From contig CAZSFZ010000002.1 in NCBI GenBank assembly GCA_964606385.1, forward strand, positions 132,463 to 196,462: a stretch of DNA of 64,000 bases, in the 5' to 3' direction. A program made the translations under genes and the position numbers. Shown here piece after piece: positions 44,701 through 56,700 of the stretch. The stretch is from Aquincolibacterium sp964606385 (lineage in GTDB: Bacteria > Omnitrophota > Omnitrophia > Omnitrophales > Aquincolibacteriaceae). Below the pieces are notes generated by a model. The model saw only the letters and a program-made list of their open reading frames with translations, did no database searches and was not told where the DNA came from. Each line of letters starts with the position of its first letter. Positions within the stretch are counted from its first letter, which is position 1.

Positions 44701-47700
44701 TGACCTGCGGGACGAAACCGTTCCTGTCCACATAAAGATTGAAGATGGTCCGGATGGAGATCACCGCCTCCCTAAAACGTATCATCTTCACCGAAAAACG
44801 GGACTCCTCGACCAAAAGCCGGATGTCTTGATACCGCGGATCCGCTTCCAGCTTCTTCGGGTCGATCGCTTCTTTCGATCCTTTTGTGGGAAGACGGTCT
44901 CTGTCTTCCCGTATTTGTTTCCGGTACGCGGCGAAATGGTCGTGTTTCTTTTTGATATCCTCCAATTGACGCGGCGAAACATATTCCTGTTCCATCACAA
45001 AAGGAAGACCCTCAAAGATCCCCTTTACCACTTTTCTATAGAATGCCTGCTGTTCGTGCGGGTCTTTAGAGAAATTTTCAAAGAAACCGATATCGCGGAA
45101 AATATCTGTCGTGTCCTGCCACGGGAATCCGATAGCTGCAAGCATGTCGCCGACCCAATAACGAACGGTCGTCAGGTAGAGAGGGTCCTGCAGGACCATC
45201 CCGGCTGCTTTTTTGATGCTTTTATGAAGCAAGAACTGTCGAACGTCGCCGACTTTGACCGCTTCGGCCCCCGCCGAAACTCTTTTGTGAAGACGCGATC
45301 GGATATCGCGGATGCTTTCTCTTAATTCGGCGGGAATGTTTTCCGCGGGAATATCGGCCAGCTCCTGACGAAATCGATCCCGAGCTTCGGTGCTCAGCGC
45401 TTCCCCGCTACTTTCCATCTGAAGGAGGCCCATCCCGAAGCCGAGCCGAACCTCTCCTGTTTTCTGGTTCGCGATCACCGAAACGCTGGCAGCTTCAACT
45501 TCCTTGCCCTCGATTTTCTTGGCGACGGCCTTTGCTTCCTCAAGGTCCTGGGGCGGGGCGAGAAAAGCGCTTTCGCTCCCAGAATCCGATAGGAACATTC
45601 GGGTCTCGGCGGCAAAGACGAACTGCGCGGTCCCCGACTCATCCAAGGGCGGTTCGGTCAGACGCTGCCACATTTTCTCGAACGCGGCCATCATCATGAG
45701 GGTCTTGGGATATTTGGCGTTCAGCTCGGTGGAGCGCGAGATGCGTTCAAAATAACCGAAATGTTTCGGCCGTTCTTTGATCTGCTTTCCGATCCTGCCT
45801 CTTGTTCCGGACTTTTCCACAAAATCCTTTAAAATATCGAACCGAGGACCGGAAGTGGTAACCGCATCGATCTTGGTCTGATCCAGTCTTGTGATCCACT
45901 CGACAAGGTCTTGGGAGGTCCTTCCGCGGCCTTTCATATAGGCCGCTCTTTCGAGAAGGATGATCCATTGAAGAACCTGTTCCGCCTCTTTTTGGTCTTT
46001 TGAGAAGTAATGCGCCATGGCGTGCATATAGAAGGAAGGCATCTCTCCGTCCTCCTTCGCTTCCCGATTGCGAATTTCTCTCAAAGCGACGGCGGCGGCT
46101 TGCGGCCTGCGCTGGAAAGAAGTAAAAAAATCTTCCGCGAGTTTTTGTCTTTGCTTTTCCCTCTCGGCCTTTTCATTGGCCTGGACATAGCGAAAAGTCT
46201 CGCGATATTGTTCGAGCCGGCGGTCATTCGCAGAATGGATCTTCCGGAGTTGTTTGGCCGATGGCCATTGTTCGTCCTGATCCGGAAAAACCGCCTCAGA
46301 GGTCAGCGGGTCTAGCTGGAGCATACTGACCAAAAGATGGGCGGGAAATCCCATCACCACATAAGGATCCCCGACGATTTCATCAACGAGAGGAGCGAAC
46401 GCTTTGTCCTGAACGCCAAAACCACCGGCTTGATTGCCATGCTCCTTGGGATCTCTGTCATGATAGAAGTCCCAGTAAGTTCCCACAGTCCCGCCAGCGG
46501 GCAGCTGGAACCCGAGTGAAATAAGATAATCGCGGTCCGCTTGGAGGGATTCTTGATCATGTTTGAGACGAACCGTGGCGCTATCCGTGATCAGCTGAAG
46601 GCTGATCTCATCATTAACGATTTTGACATAAACAGCCGCAGAGACCGCTTCGAGCGTTTGCCCGTGGGTTTTTGCGTGCATCGTCCGCAGTTTTTCCTTC
46701 AGCGTTGCCGGATCTTCGGACTCGGCGTCTTGGGAAGGTTTCCCGATCCTGATCCCTGTTTTTCCGTCTTTCGGTTTAGAAAAAAGCAAGGTGTCGCCGG
46801 CGAGCCATATCTGCTGCGAATGGTCCTTTTCATGGCATTTGGCTTTAAAGGTTCTAAGCATTTTAATCACCGCGATGGCGCTGACCTGGCTGGCCGGGTC
46901 ACCGTCTTTGACTTCGGGTTCTTTGCCATCCACAGCAACGGTTTCTAGCGTCTTTCGTTTATTGCTAGTGTCCGGTAATATTTTTTCAAAGATCTTTTCC
47001 GCTATTGTCTTACGACGAGACGACCCGGAAGCCAGAAAGACCCCCAACGCCTTATCCGGGCTCTGATCCGTCATCTGAGAGTTTTTGACGGTCGAGGTGC
47101 GCAAATAACGCAAAACTTCTTCGAGAAAACGTTCTGTGGATCTGAGGTCATCCACGATCGAACGCGCAATGAAATTTCCGGCCTCCTCTTCGCTCTCCAA
47201 GAAATAAGGGACAAAGGCTTCCAGGACTTTCTCTTTTTTCGACGCATCTCCCATGGCAGCCAAGGCTTCGCGGGCTTGATAGAATCCGAAAGAGGGCTTC
47301 TCCCGCATTTCCGAACGCCTACCGGCAACGCGGTTAATAAATTCTCTGGCTCGGGAAAGATCGGCAGCGCCCTTGCGTCCGCCGGAAACAAGCTCGCGGG
47401 AAAGGAACCGTTTTGCCTGACGACTCACTTCGGGGTTGGCGTTCTCTGCCAAACCCTTTAGGTGAGCGCGAACTTCCGCCTCCCCCGTTTTCGCGCTGAT
47501 CTCTCTTACTTCGGACCGTTGCGCGGTCTTTGCTCCAACATCAGATGCCTTGTGCTCTTCCCGGATCACGGTTTGCATCATGACATTGTCAAAAGCGTGC
47601 AGGATGAATCTTCCGTAAAGATCGGCCTGTTCGTTCAGGGTCATCCTCCGGCCAGAATGGAGGGCCGTATTCTTCTCTCCGATGAACCGGCGGACATAAA

Positions 47701-50700
47701 CAGGTATCGTTTCGCGTAACAACACCCAGGCAAAAATAATCCCGGAAACCCATTTCACTTCTCCAGGGGCGAGAACCGTGAGCGCCCCAAAAAACAGGCC
47801 AAAGACCGGATAAATCCAAAGTTCGCTCGGGGTAAACTGGAATACCAACAGCAAAATGGAGCGACGTTTCTGTTCAAGCGTCTTTTGAAGGGTTGCCGCC
47901 GCCTCCTTGAAAGCCGCCACCAGCGACGGGATATCGCGGGCTTGATCGATTTTATGGAAAGCTTCCTGGAGCGCTGAGGTCTTCGAAAGGATCTCCCAGA
48001 TTTGAAGCGCTTTCGGGAAAGTGCTTTGGAGTTCCTTGATGCGCTCCTCCATGAGCGCTTCAACGTTACCCCTCAACTCAGAACGGCCCTCAGGACGAGC
48101 GTCGGGACCCTTTGGATGGATCAGCGGCAAGCTTCCGGCGTAAACATCTCCCGTACCAAAATCCACGGTCAAAAAATCCCCCTCCCGCAAAGGCTTTCTT
48201 CCGAGTGCTGCCCGTCCATCCCCTGTGACGTCAAGACCTTGAACGCGCACTATCGTGGGAATCTTTTCGTAGTTAGCCACCACCGCGGCATGCGAGGTCA
48301 AACCTCCCTGGGAGGTTAAAAGCACAAGTCTTTTCCCGAAAGCTCTAAGCACGCGATTAGCATTGATGAGATCCGGAGAATCTTCGGGCGTCGGAAAAGC
48401 GCTGACAAGAATTACCGCTTCGACATTTTCCTGCCGGGCCATGCGTTCCACCACATCCCCCCGAAGCATCTCGGAAGCTTTCAGCACAACCATCCCCCTC
48501 AAAGCGCCCTCGTTCCCATAAGCAACATTGCCATGTCCCTCCGGAACCTGACGGATCTTTTCGCGGTCCAACGGCGGAAATTTTTCTATGTTCCCCACCC
48601 TTTGATCATAGACCGTTTGAAGAAGCCACGGTTTTCCGCTTTCAACGGTAAATTCCACCATTTGAGGAACGCCAAAATATTCGTCCAGCCTCAAGGTGTC
48701 CTCCTGCAGAGCCTCATAACTCTGGGGATCTGTGCGGTGTAAAGCTTCGATCGGTTGTGTTTTGACGCGCCCCTGCATATGCATCATGCCCTGCGACAAA
48801 GGAACCCACTCCCCCCCGAACGACTGTTTGCCGGTATGAGGATCGCGTGAAACGGCCATGCCGGCACCGGAACGATCATCCCGATCTCCGAATACATAGG
48901 CCTGAACGATCACGGGCGTCGACCAGGCATCTGAAATGTTTTTTTCTTTCCGGTAACGACTCGCCTTGGAACCCTTCCAGGATTCAAAAACCTTCTCGAT
49001 CAAGAAATAAAGTTGTTTGTTCGAGTCTTGATACAAGGCCTCAAACTCCTCGGCCACGCCATGACGGACCATGATCGCACGCGCCTCTTTCACCATTTCA
49101 ATAAGATCCGATGCCTGCAGCTCTTCCCATTTCAGGTTCTTTCCATCCCCGAGGAATCGGTTCGCTAAAATTTCGAATTCTTCATGAGGAACGCCTAAAC
49201 TCGTGGCCATCGATTCCACAAAACCGAGAAAGGCCCTGTAGCCGGATTGAGCGCCTCTTGTTTCAAGAACATATTCCAGGATCTCCGGAGTAAAGCCCAC
49301 CGCCACAGCCGTTTCAAAAATCCCGGGCATAATAAAGACGGCGCCGGACCGGACCGCGAGAAAAAGAGGTTCACTGTCTTCCTTGAGCAGGGGGGCCGGC
49401 GCCATACCATAGCGGACAGGACGCCCTTTCTTTTGGGACCATTCCGCCTCTAGTCTTCGAAGATGTTTTTGAATGGCTGCCTGGAACTGCTCCGGGAATT
49501 GTTTGTAAAAACGGTAACGTCCGACATAGGAGGGGATCACAAAAGCACTCGGAACCGGAAGGCCCAGGGAATTCATCCTCATCAGGTAGGTTCCTTTGCC
49601 TCCATAGGTTTTCCTTTCATGTTGCCGGTAGTCATAGCCGGAATCCTGATAATCATCAATGTGGGCAATCTCACCGAATGGATCCTGTGCTTTTTGATGG
49701 ATAAAGTTCCGGTACGCTTTGGGATTAACGAGTTTCTCGGTATTTTGTTTTGCCTGGGTTTGTGTTTTTTTCTTAAGGTGCTCAAGAAGATCGATGGCGG
49801 CCACCGAAGTAAACTTCTCTTTACGGATCAGCGCTATGGAGCGCTCATGCCTTTCGTGATCTTCGCCGTAAAGGGCCTTCCCGGCCGAATGATACTGGGA
49901 GATCCACCGGGAGAACTCTCTCTGGATCTCTTTTTGCATGACGTTAACCACATCCAGAAGCTGGCTATAATTCAGCTCCGAATCATTCAGCAGATCGGAC
50001 CATTGGGCGGTGTACCTCGTGATAAATCCGCTGTCAAACAATTCATCGGTCAGTTCCGCCATCAACGTCAGCGCTCGCTGAAAATCAGCGGCATCTTCTC
50101 CCCAGTCTTTCAGAAAAGCCCCGAGCGACAGGCTCAGCATTTGTCCCAAAGAACGGTCGATCACATAGAGCTTATGAATAAGCAGGGGGCTATTCACACC
50201 CCCCAGGATTTCCGTCACCGTTCGCCGCGCGGCAATGATTTTTCTCGTTCTTTCGTATGGGGATTGCTCATAAGCCTCCACGACAAGCTGAAGCGATCTT
50301 TCCAGAGAAGGAAGCTCTTTAACAAACTGGGTTTGAAGCCAACGCTCGAAAAGGTCGGGCCTTGAAGTCCCTTCAAAAAGCGCGACCAGGGCCTGCTCCA
50401 ATTCCTTGATTTGAGAATAAATATCGTTCCGGCTTCGTTCATTTTCCGTCAGGGAGGCCAGCTCTGCCCGGAGTTCTTTGTCCCGTTCTTCCAAAAAAAG
50501 CCATTCCCGTTGAATCCCGCTCGTATCGCCTGTGCTCAGAAATTCCAGATAGGCCTGCACCTTGTAAAGAACCCCGTAAGAAAAAGAGGGCCCGTGAAGG
50601 GTCTGGCGGATCTCCGTCGCGAACTTGGTGCGCAATAACCGCTCGTCGAGGTCTTCCGCGATCCCCCACAACACGCTTCGAAGATCAAAGAAAGTATCTG

Positions 50701-53700
50701 CCGACACATAGGGCAATGAAAGCACAAGCTCTTTAACGGGACGCCACAGGGATTTTGGAGCCTTAGCCAGAAGTTGCACGGCAAGACTTCCAGCCTGATC
50801 AGCAAGGTCGTCAGGATATTGTTCATAATCACGTGAGTGATTAAGCCTGAGAGTTTTTCTTTTTTCTCTCAAAAGAAGACTCATCTGGCGGATCAGGTCT
50901 ATGTGGTCACTCATATTCTCCTGCTCCAAAATCCACCGTATCGCCACAAAGGCATCGCCCCAGGTGTCGATACTCTGAATATCCGGCATATCTTCCCGCA
51001 TTTCAGAACGGCGGGTGTGGCGGTTTAAAAGACTACCGGCCAAAAGCTTGGCATTGGGCGCTACGGCGCTAAAACCTGCCAGCGCCGCATCCGTCCGCAC
51101 TGCGGGGCTTAAATTTTTGAGGGTCGTTTCCATAACGGGATCATAACGATTTGGCAGATAGATCGTCCCGGCGGGCCCGGCCGCAAAAACTCCTTCAACG
51201 CCTTGATCGCCGAATCCGTTCAGGTGATGCTTCCACGCGTCCATTTCCGCGTTTTCATTTTCACGAGCTTCGGAGCGATAGGAGGATTTTCTGCCCCAAA
51301 GATCTTGCCATCCATATCCCGGACGAGCGGAAGCGCGCGCCTTCTCTTCTCTAGCCCGGAGAATCTGCCGCCAATCACGGGCGGCTTTATCCGCCATGGA
51401 AAGCTGAGCCGCCAATCGCTTCCGGAGATCATCCGCATCCAGTCGGAATTCCTTGGGAAAAACAAGCTTCTTCTCGGGAGCCTCACGGACCGCCTTGATC
51501 AAAGCCTGAAAATCTTCCTGCGCGGGAGGTTCTTCGCTCAAGGCATTCTGAAGCACCGCTCTGATCTTCCGGTGGAGATTTGTCTTGGAATTCAGAGCCG
51601 CGGAAACCTCCATCAGGAGTTCCCGGACCGTTGCGCGAACTTCTCGGAACCGGAATTCCTGGGGATTTTCCCAGCTTGAATCCCCCTCATCCCAATCATC
51701 CATACTTTCTCGTGTGTTTCGGGATTCGGAACGGGGCGTATTTCGAAGGACTTCAAATGCGACATCACTCCGAAGAAGTTCTTTCCACCCCTTCTCGTCT
51801 TCGGGGATCTTGTTTTCTCCGTTTAAAATCGTGCGGGCTACTTCGAGAAGTCTTTCTTCCGCGTCCAAATAAGGTCTTTGCCCAGCCAATCCCTTGATCC
51901 AGAACGCGACCCTCCCTTGCGCCGTTCCAAGATCCCACGACGCGCTTTCTTGGTCTTTTTTATGAAGTTCCGCGGCAATCTTAAGAAGCCAAGGAACAAC
52001 CGTAGAATCATCGCGGATCTCGGAACGGGCCCCTAGGGCGCGGCCGTCGTCCCCGATGTAATCGTGCGCGAAAGCGGGATAGTTATAACCCCGGTTGATC
52101 TGCGCGGAGGGGGGAAGCTCGGGAAGACCTGAGTTCTCTTCGAAGACGCTCTCATCCCCCGTTTCCTGCCATTCCACAACAGCCTGCGGGTCCATCGTTT
52201 CCAGATAATCCCGGAAGATCCCTTCTTGTTCGGACAAGATCCGGTTATCGGTTTTGGTTTTGGACGCAAACGCGGTTTCTTCTGCGCGGGCTTTGGAAGC
52301 TTCTTCCTTTTGGCGCATTTCAGAACGGCGCTGCTCAGCCAATATTTTTATTTCGGCCCCCGCAAGACCCGTCGCGAGCATTGTCGTGAAATCCGTCCGG
52401 GCACCTGCCTCGACCATAGCGGCATGAATGCCGAATTTCATCGCATTCCATTCGCGAATGTTTTTCGGCGCGGCGAAGTATAGAGGGCGTGCGGCGCCCA
52501 GCAGTGCGATCCTGAAAAATCTTTGTTTCTGATCAAGAAGCGTCCAAACCAAAGTCCCCACATTCTCAAAAGCGCTGGCCAGGCTCCCCGGCGTTGAAAA
52601 TTCACCCGCGGAACGCACCTCGGAGCGGGCTGCTGAAGACGCTTTGAGTATATTTTCAAGCAGAACGGTATCATTCCAACGAAAGGTTTTTCCGTTGATC
52701 ACGATCTCGCGTTCTCCCTGAGGCTTTACCTGGACATTACTTTTAGCGAGACTTTCCATAAGCTCGCCTCGATTTGTCGCGAAGAAATTCTTTCCGTCGA
52801 TGCTGACGCCAATCTTCCGCGCGTTCACTTCCCAAACGATCACTTCACGCGCTTCGGCGCGGGATGCGGCAAGCCCCGGGAACCAGGCGTGGAATTCTCC
52901 TTCCGTGAATTCTCCAGCTTCGTCCTTAGCCCAAATATCCATATCCTCGGGCGCGGTCAGATGAATGAAATTCTTGCGCACATCTGTTTTTTGTCCGGTC
53001 AATCCGAGCGTCGGATCGTTGCGGAAAGCGCGGGCGCGCAGGCTTTCGGGGTGCTTTACCGCGGCGTCTTTAGGGTTTGTTTCGCCGGCAAATTCATCTT
53101 TCATCTGCTGAAGCGTTGCCGCGTTTGTTGCAAAAGGATCTTTTTTGAGCCAGACCGCGACGGTCGGATTTTCAGCTTCGGTAAAATCTTCAGCAAGTGC
53201 CGGAAAGAAGGCGTTGTAAACGGGGATTGTTTTCCCGCGATAAGCTTCGGGGATCCTGTTGTCGTTCGACAATGCGATAAGCCCGACACGAAACGCCCGC
53301 GGACCTTTTCCAAGCTTTTTGACCTTATTAGTTCCGAAAGCCACCGCCCAAAGACCCGCTAATTCTTCCGCCGACAAATCCGTTTTTTCCATAAACTCAT
53401 CCGCCGCGAAAGCAAGCTGGCCTTGCGGGACAAGCTCTTTCGAGAAATCCAACGGCGCTAAATGGGTGCGGACTTCCGTTTTTTCTTCATCGTTCAGCGC
53501 GCTATCCCCTCGAACAGCGACCGTGGCGTGGCGGGGATAATGTTTCCCGAGCACGTCTTCTTCGCGGATCGTAGCCGGAGTCACTACGCTGACAGCGTTG
53601 GCGATATAGCCTCGGTTCGCGGAAGCGCTGAGAATCCCGGCGATCGTTTGTTCCGTAATAGGCCCAATGGAAGGCTTGATCAAAAGCACAAGGCTGTCTT

Positions 53701-56700
53701 TCATACCCGGAGAACGCAAGGGCCCTCTCCCCACATCGATATAGCCCGTCTGTTTGGCCTGATAGAGGGCAAATGCGTCTTTTGCGATCCTCTCGTTTTC
53801 GCGCATTTCGGACCGGGCATAGACAATACGGTAAAAACGCGCGGCAGAAAGTCCTCCTGTTTTCGATCCGTCGTCGGTCCAGGTGGTTTCCGTCCCAGCC
53901 GCGACCACGGTTTCCGCGTCCTGCCAGGAAGTTTCCTGCATGCTGTTTTTGTACTGTATTTTGTATGAAGAACCTGCAAAGCTTTTAAAAGTCACTGCAT
54001 TCCCGTTCGTGGCAGATGCAATTTCGGTTAGATCCGGAGTTGCGGGAAGATGATCCACATAAAAAGAACCGTTAGCCCCGGTTCCTTCGACAATAAAATA
54101 GATGGTCCTTGTATGGGAAAGATCAACGCCTGCGAAAAGGTCCGCCGCAACGGACCATTCCTGACTTGCGGAACTGATCTGCGTTAAATAAACAGCCTCT
54201 TTATGTTCCGTTCCGCCGGCATAATCCACGATCTCCATCTTCACTTGGGAGGGGTTCCCATGGATCGAGAAAATAAAATTGGAAAGGCCGCTCAAGTCCC
54301 CTGTTTCGATACCAGGCGTTCCGGAATCATCCCAAGTCAGCCCGCCGCCGGACCAAGACTCGGCCCCATTGTTGTATGTGATCTGGATCCCGTTAGCAGT
54401 TGAAGTGGTCGTCACCGTCGCCCCGGGAGGATTAACTGGGATTGGCCGCGGCGCACCTGCAGTACCATTCGGAAGCGGTGTCGTATCGGAAGGCGTTAAA
54501 GAATCGTCAGGGCCTACATTGGCCATGAAATATAGCCCGCCGGTCTTAATCTCGAACCAACCGTTATAGGAGTAAGGAAAGTTTGCGGTAGGAGTCTTGA
54601 AAACGATCTCCTTGATATTTCTCCAATCCATCGCAGGATATTGCGCCGCGGATGCCTGCCTGTCGAACCGGACAGTTTCATAATTCTGAGTGTCGACATT
54701 CGAAGCCGAAAAATACACAACGTGTCCGCTCGTATCCTTAAACTCAATCGAGGCAAAACCCTCACCGTTGCCATAGTAGTCGCTGTTGTACCCACGTATT
54801 AAGAAATCCAGATATTGATACCCGCTGAGATCCCGCGCGCCCCCGCCGGAAACAAAATTAATAACGGCGATCGAGTAACTGTTGTAATTTTCACCGGTTA
54901 TTGAAAAATCCCAGCGAAAACGGCTGCTGTTATATTGAGTCATGGAAGCTGAGGTAAAACCAAAGTCATATTTTTCAAGTTTGGGTTTCCCAGGAAGAAC
55001 CGTCTGAGCCTTCGCGCTGACCGCAGTCCAAAACGAAGCAATCGCCACCATGCCCGCCAGCATCAACAGCCGGAAACTTCTCAGTTCCGATCGCTCGGAA
55101 AAACGGCGGAACAAAATGTTGGTTGCAACCACGGCGGGATGGTATTCCCCAAGCGCAGAAAACGCGAAAGGGGTGGGTTTTTTCACATAGACATCTGCCT
55201 TCGTTTCTTCCGGTCGAGAATTCGATTCGGCAGGAGCGGGCATTTTTGGGGAAACGCCGACGACGGAAGCGATCAGGTTTTCGAAACCGCTTTCGAATTC
55301 GTCTCTATTTTCCATCGTACGGCCGCCAAAAGAGGCAACGGTTTGGCGCACAATGTCGCGGATCCTGACAAGACGCACTGCGAGCTCGCGGCGCCACAGG
55401 CGCGGCGACACGGCTTGAAAAAAAGAAGGCTGGGAGATCACTTCCGGGGCGATCTGGGACTTTGAGAGAACATCGGAGCCTAGAAGCGCCGTAAGATAAT
55501 TTTTATTAGTTTCCGGCGCGATCTCGCCGATCGCGGGCGTGATGCCGATATAAGAATTTCCCGAGGCCGTGATCTTTTCTTTGAGGCCTTCCGTGTGAAA
55601 ACCGCCGGTGATCAGAACGGCTTTTTTGTCCTTCTGTCCCGCGAGAAGTTTTATGGCATTCCGCATCATGTGCTCTTCGCGGGCGATCGCGCCCTTATAA
55701 AAACCGTTCGCGGTCTCAAAAAGCGCCGTGACCGCCGAAAGTTTCGCCGGTTTAAGGTCAAGCTTCACAAGAAGCGCTGCGGGCGCGACCTTTTGGTCCC
55801 GGAGCTCAAGATATTCCTGGCGGCGGAGCTCCAGTTTGAAAAGCTTCTTGAGGAGGCGGTACTGATGCAGGATATTCGTCAGATTCTTTTCCGGGTCAGT
55901 TTTGATCAGCGCCGCGCTTATCTTCTCCGCGAGAGCCTTCATCTCCGCCTGGAGCGTCTCTCCCTGCAGTTCGCTTAAAAGGATCAGCTGCTGCAGATGA
56001 AGACGAAAAGCCGGATAAGGTTCAAAAGAATAGTCTTTGGGTAGGAAATCCATAAGCTTTTCAAAAGTAAAGCGGGTTTTGTAGAGAGGAAGATCGTTCG
56101 CGGTCTGATGCCCCAGAAGCCTGGTGATCTCCTGAAGAAGGTCTTCCGGGACTTTCCGCGCCTTAAGATCCGCCAGGAAAGCTTCCTGCTCCTTAAGGGC
56201 TTGGGTTTCATCCGCCTGGGAGCCGATCTTCTGCAAACGGAAATACCGGACCAGGACCGGCCAATCCCGTTGTTCCTGGACATCTTCCAGATCAATTTCG
56301 AGGTGATTTTTGGCATTCGCTTTCAGAAATGCCAGCCAGCTCTGCAGCGGCAGGCGCTCTTCTTCATAAGCCAGATCGCGGTCCAGAAACTCCCGTAATG
56401 ATTTATTGAGCTTTTCATCCGCGGATTTCTGCCAGCGGACATAAAACGCGTTCAGGAAATTCTCGGCGATCTTACGGCCCTGATAGATTTTTTTATAAGC
56501 CGCTCGGTTTTCGGCATAAGCCGCGGCATTCTCAACGCCGAATGCCCTCGGCCCACGGGCCACGTCTCCCGGGCCACGAATCGACTTTTCCTGGGCGCGT
56601 GTCCCGTGTCCCGTGTCCCGATCAATCATGAACGCTTCCGCGCCGGTGAGCTCCCCTGCTTTAAGCAAACGGTCGGTGATGGTCGCGTTCAGTTTTTTAT

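Noticed and set aside
49463..50365. 300-codon plus-strand frame and many shorter ones inside the giant gene
   Set aside because: No ribosome binding sites or recognisable motifs, and the minus-strand frame carries consistent domain signatures throughout. Treated as shadows.
33413..55094. RSExR motif as a short DNA repeat rather than a peptide motif
   Set aside because: The copies use different synonymous codons (CGT/CGA/CGC/CGG, TCT/TCA/AGC/TCG and so on). Only the peptide is conserved.
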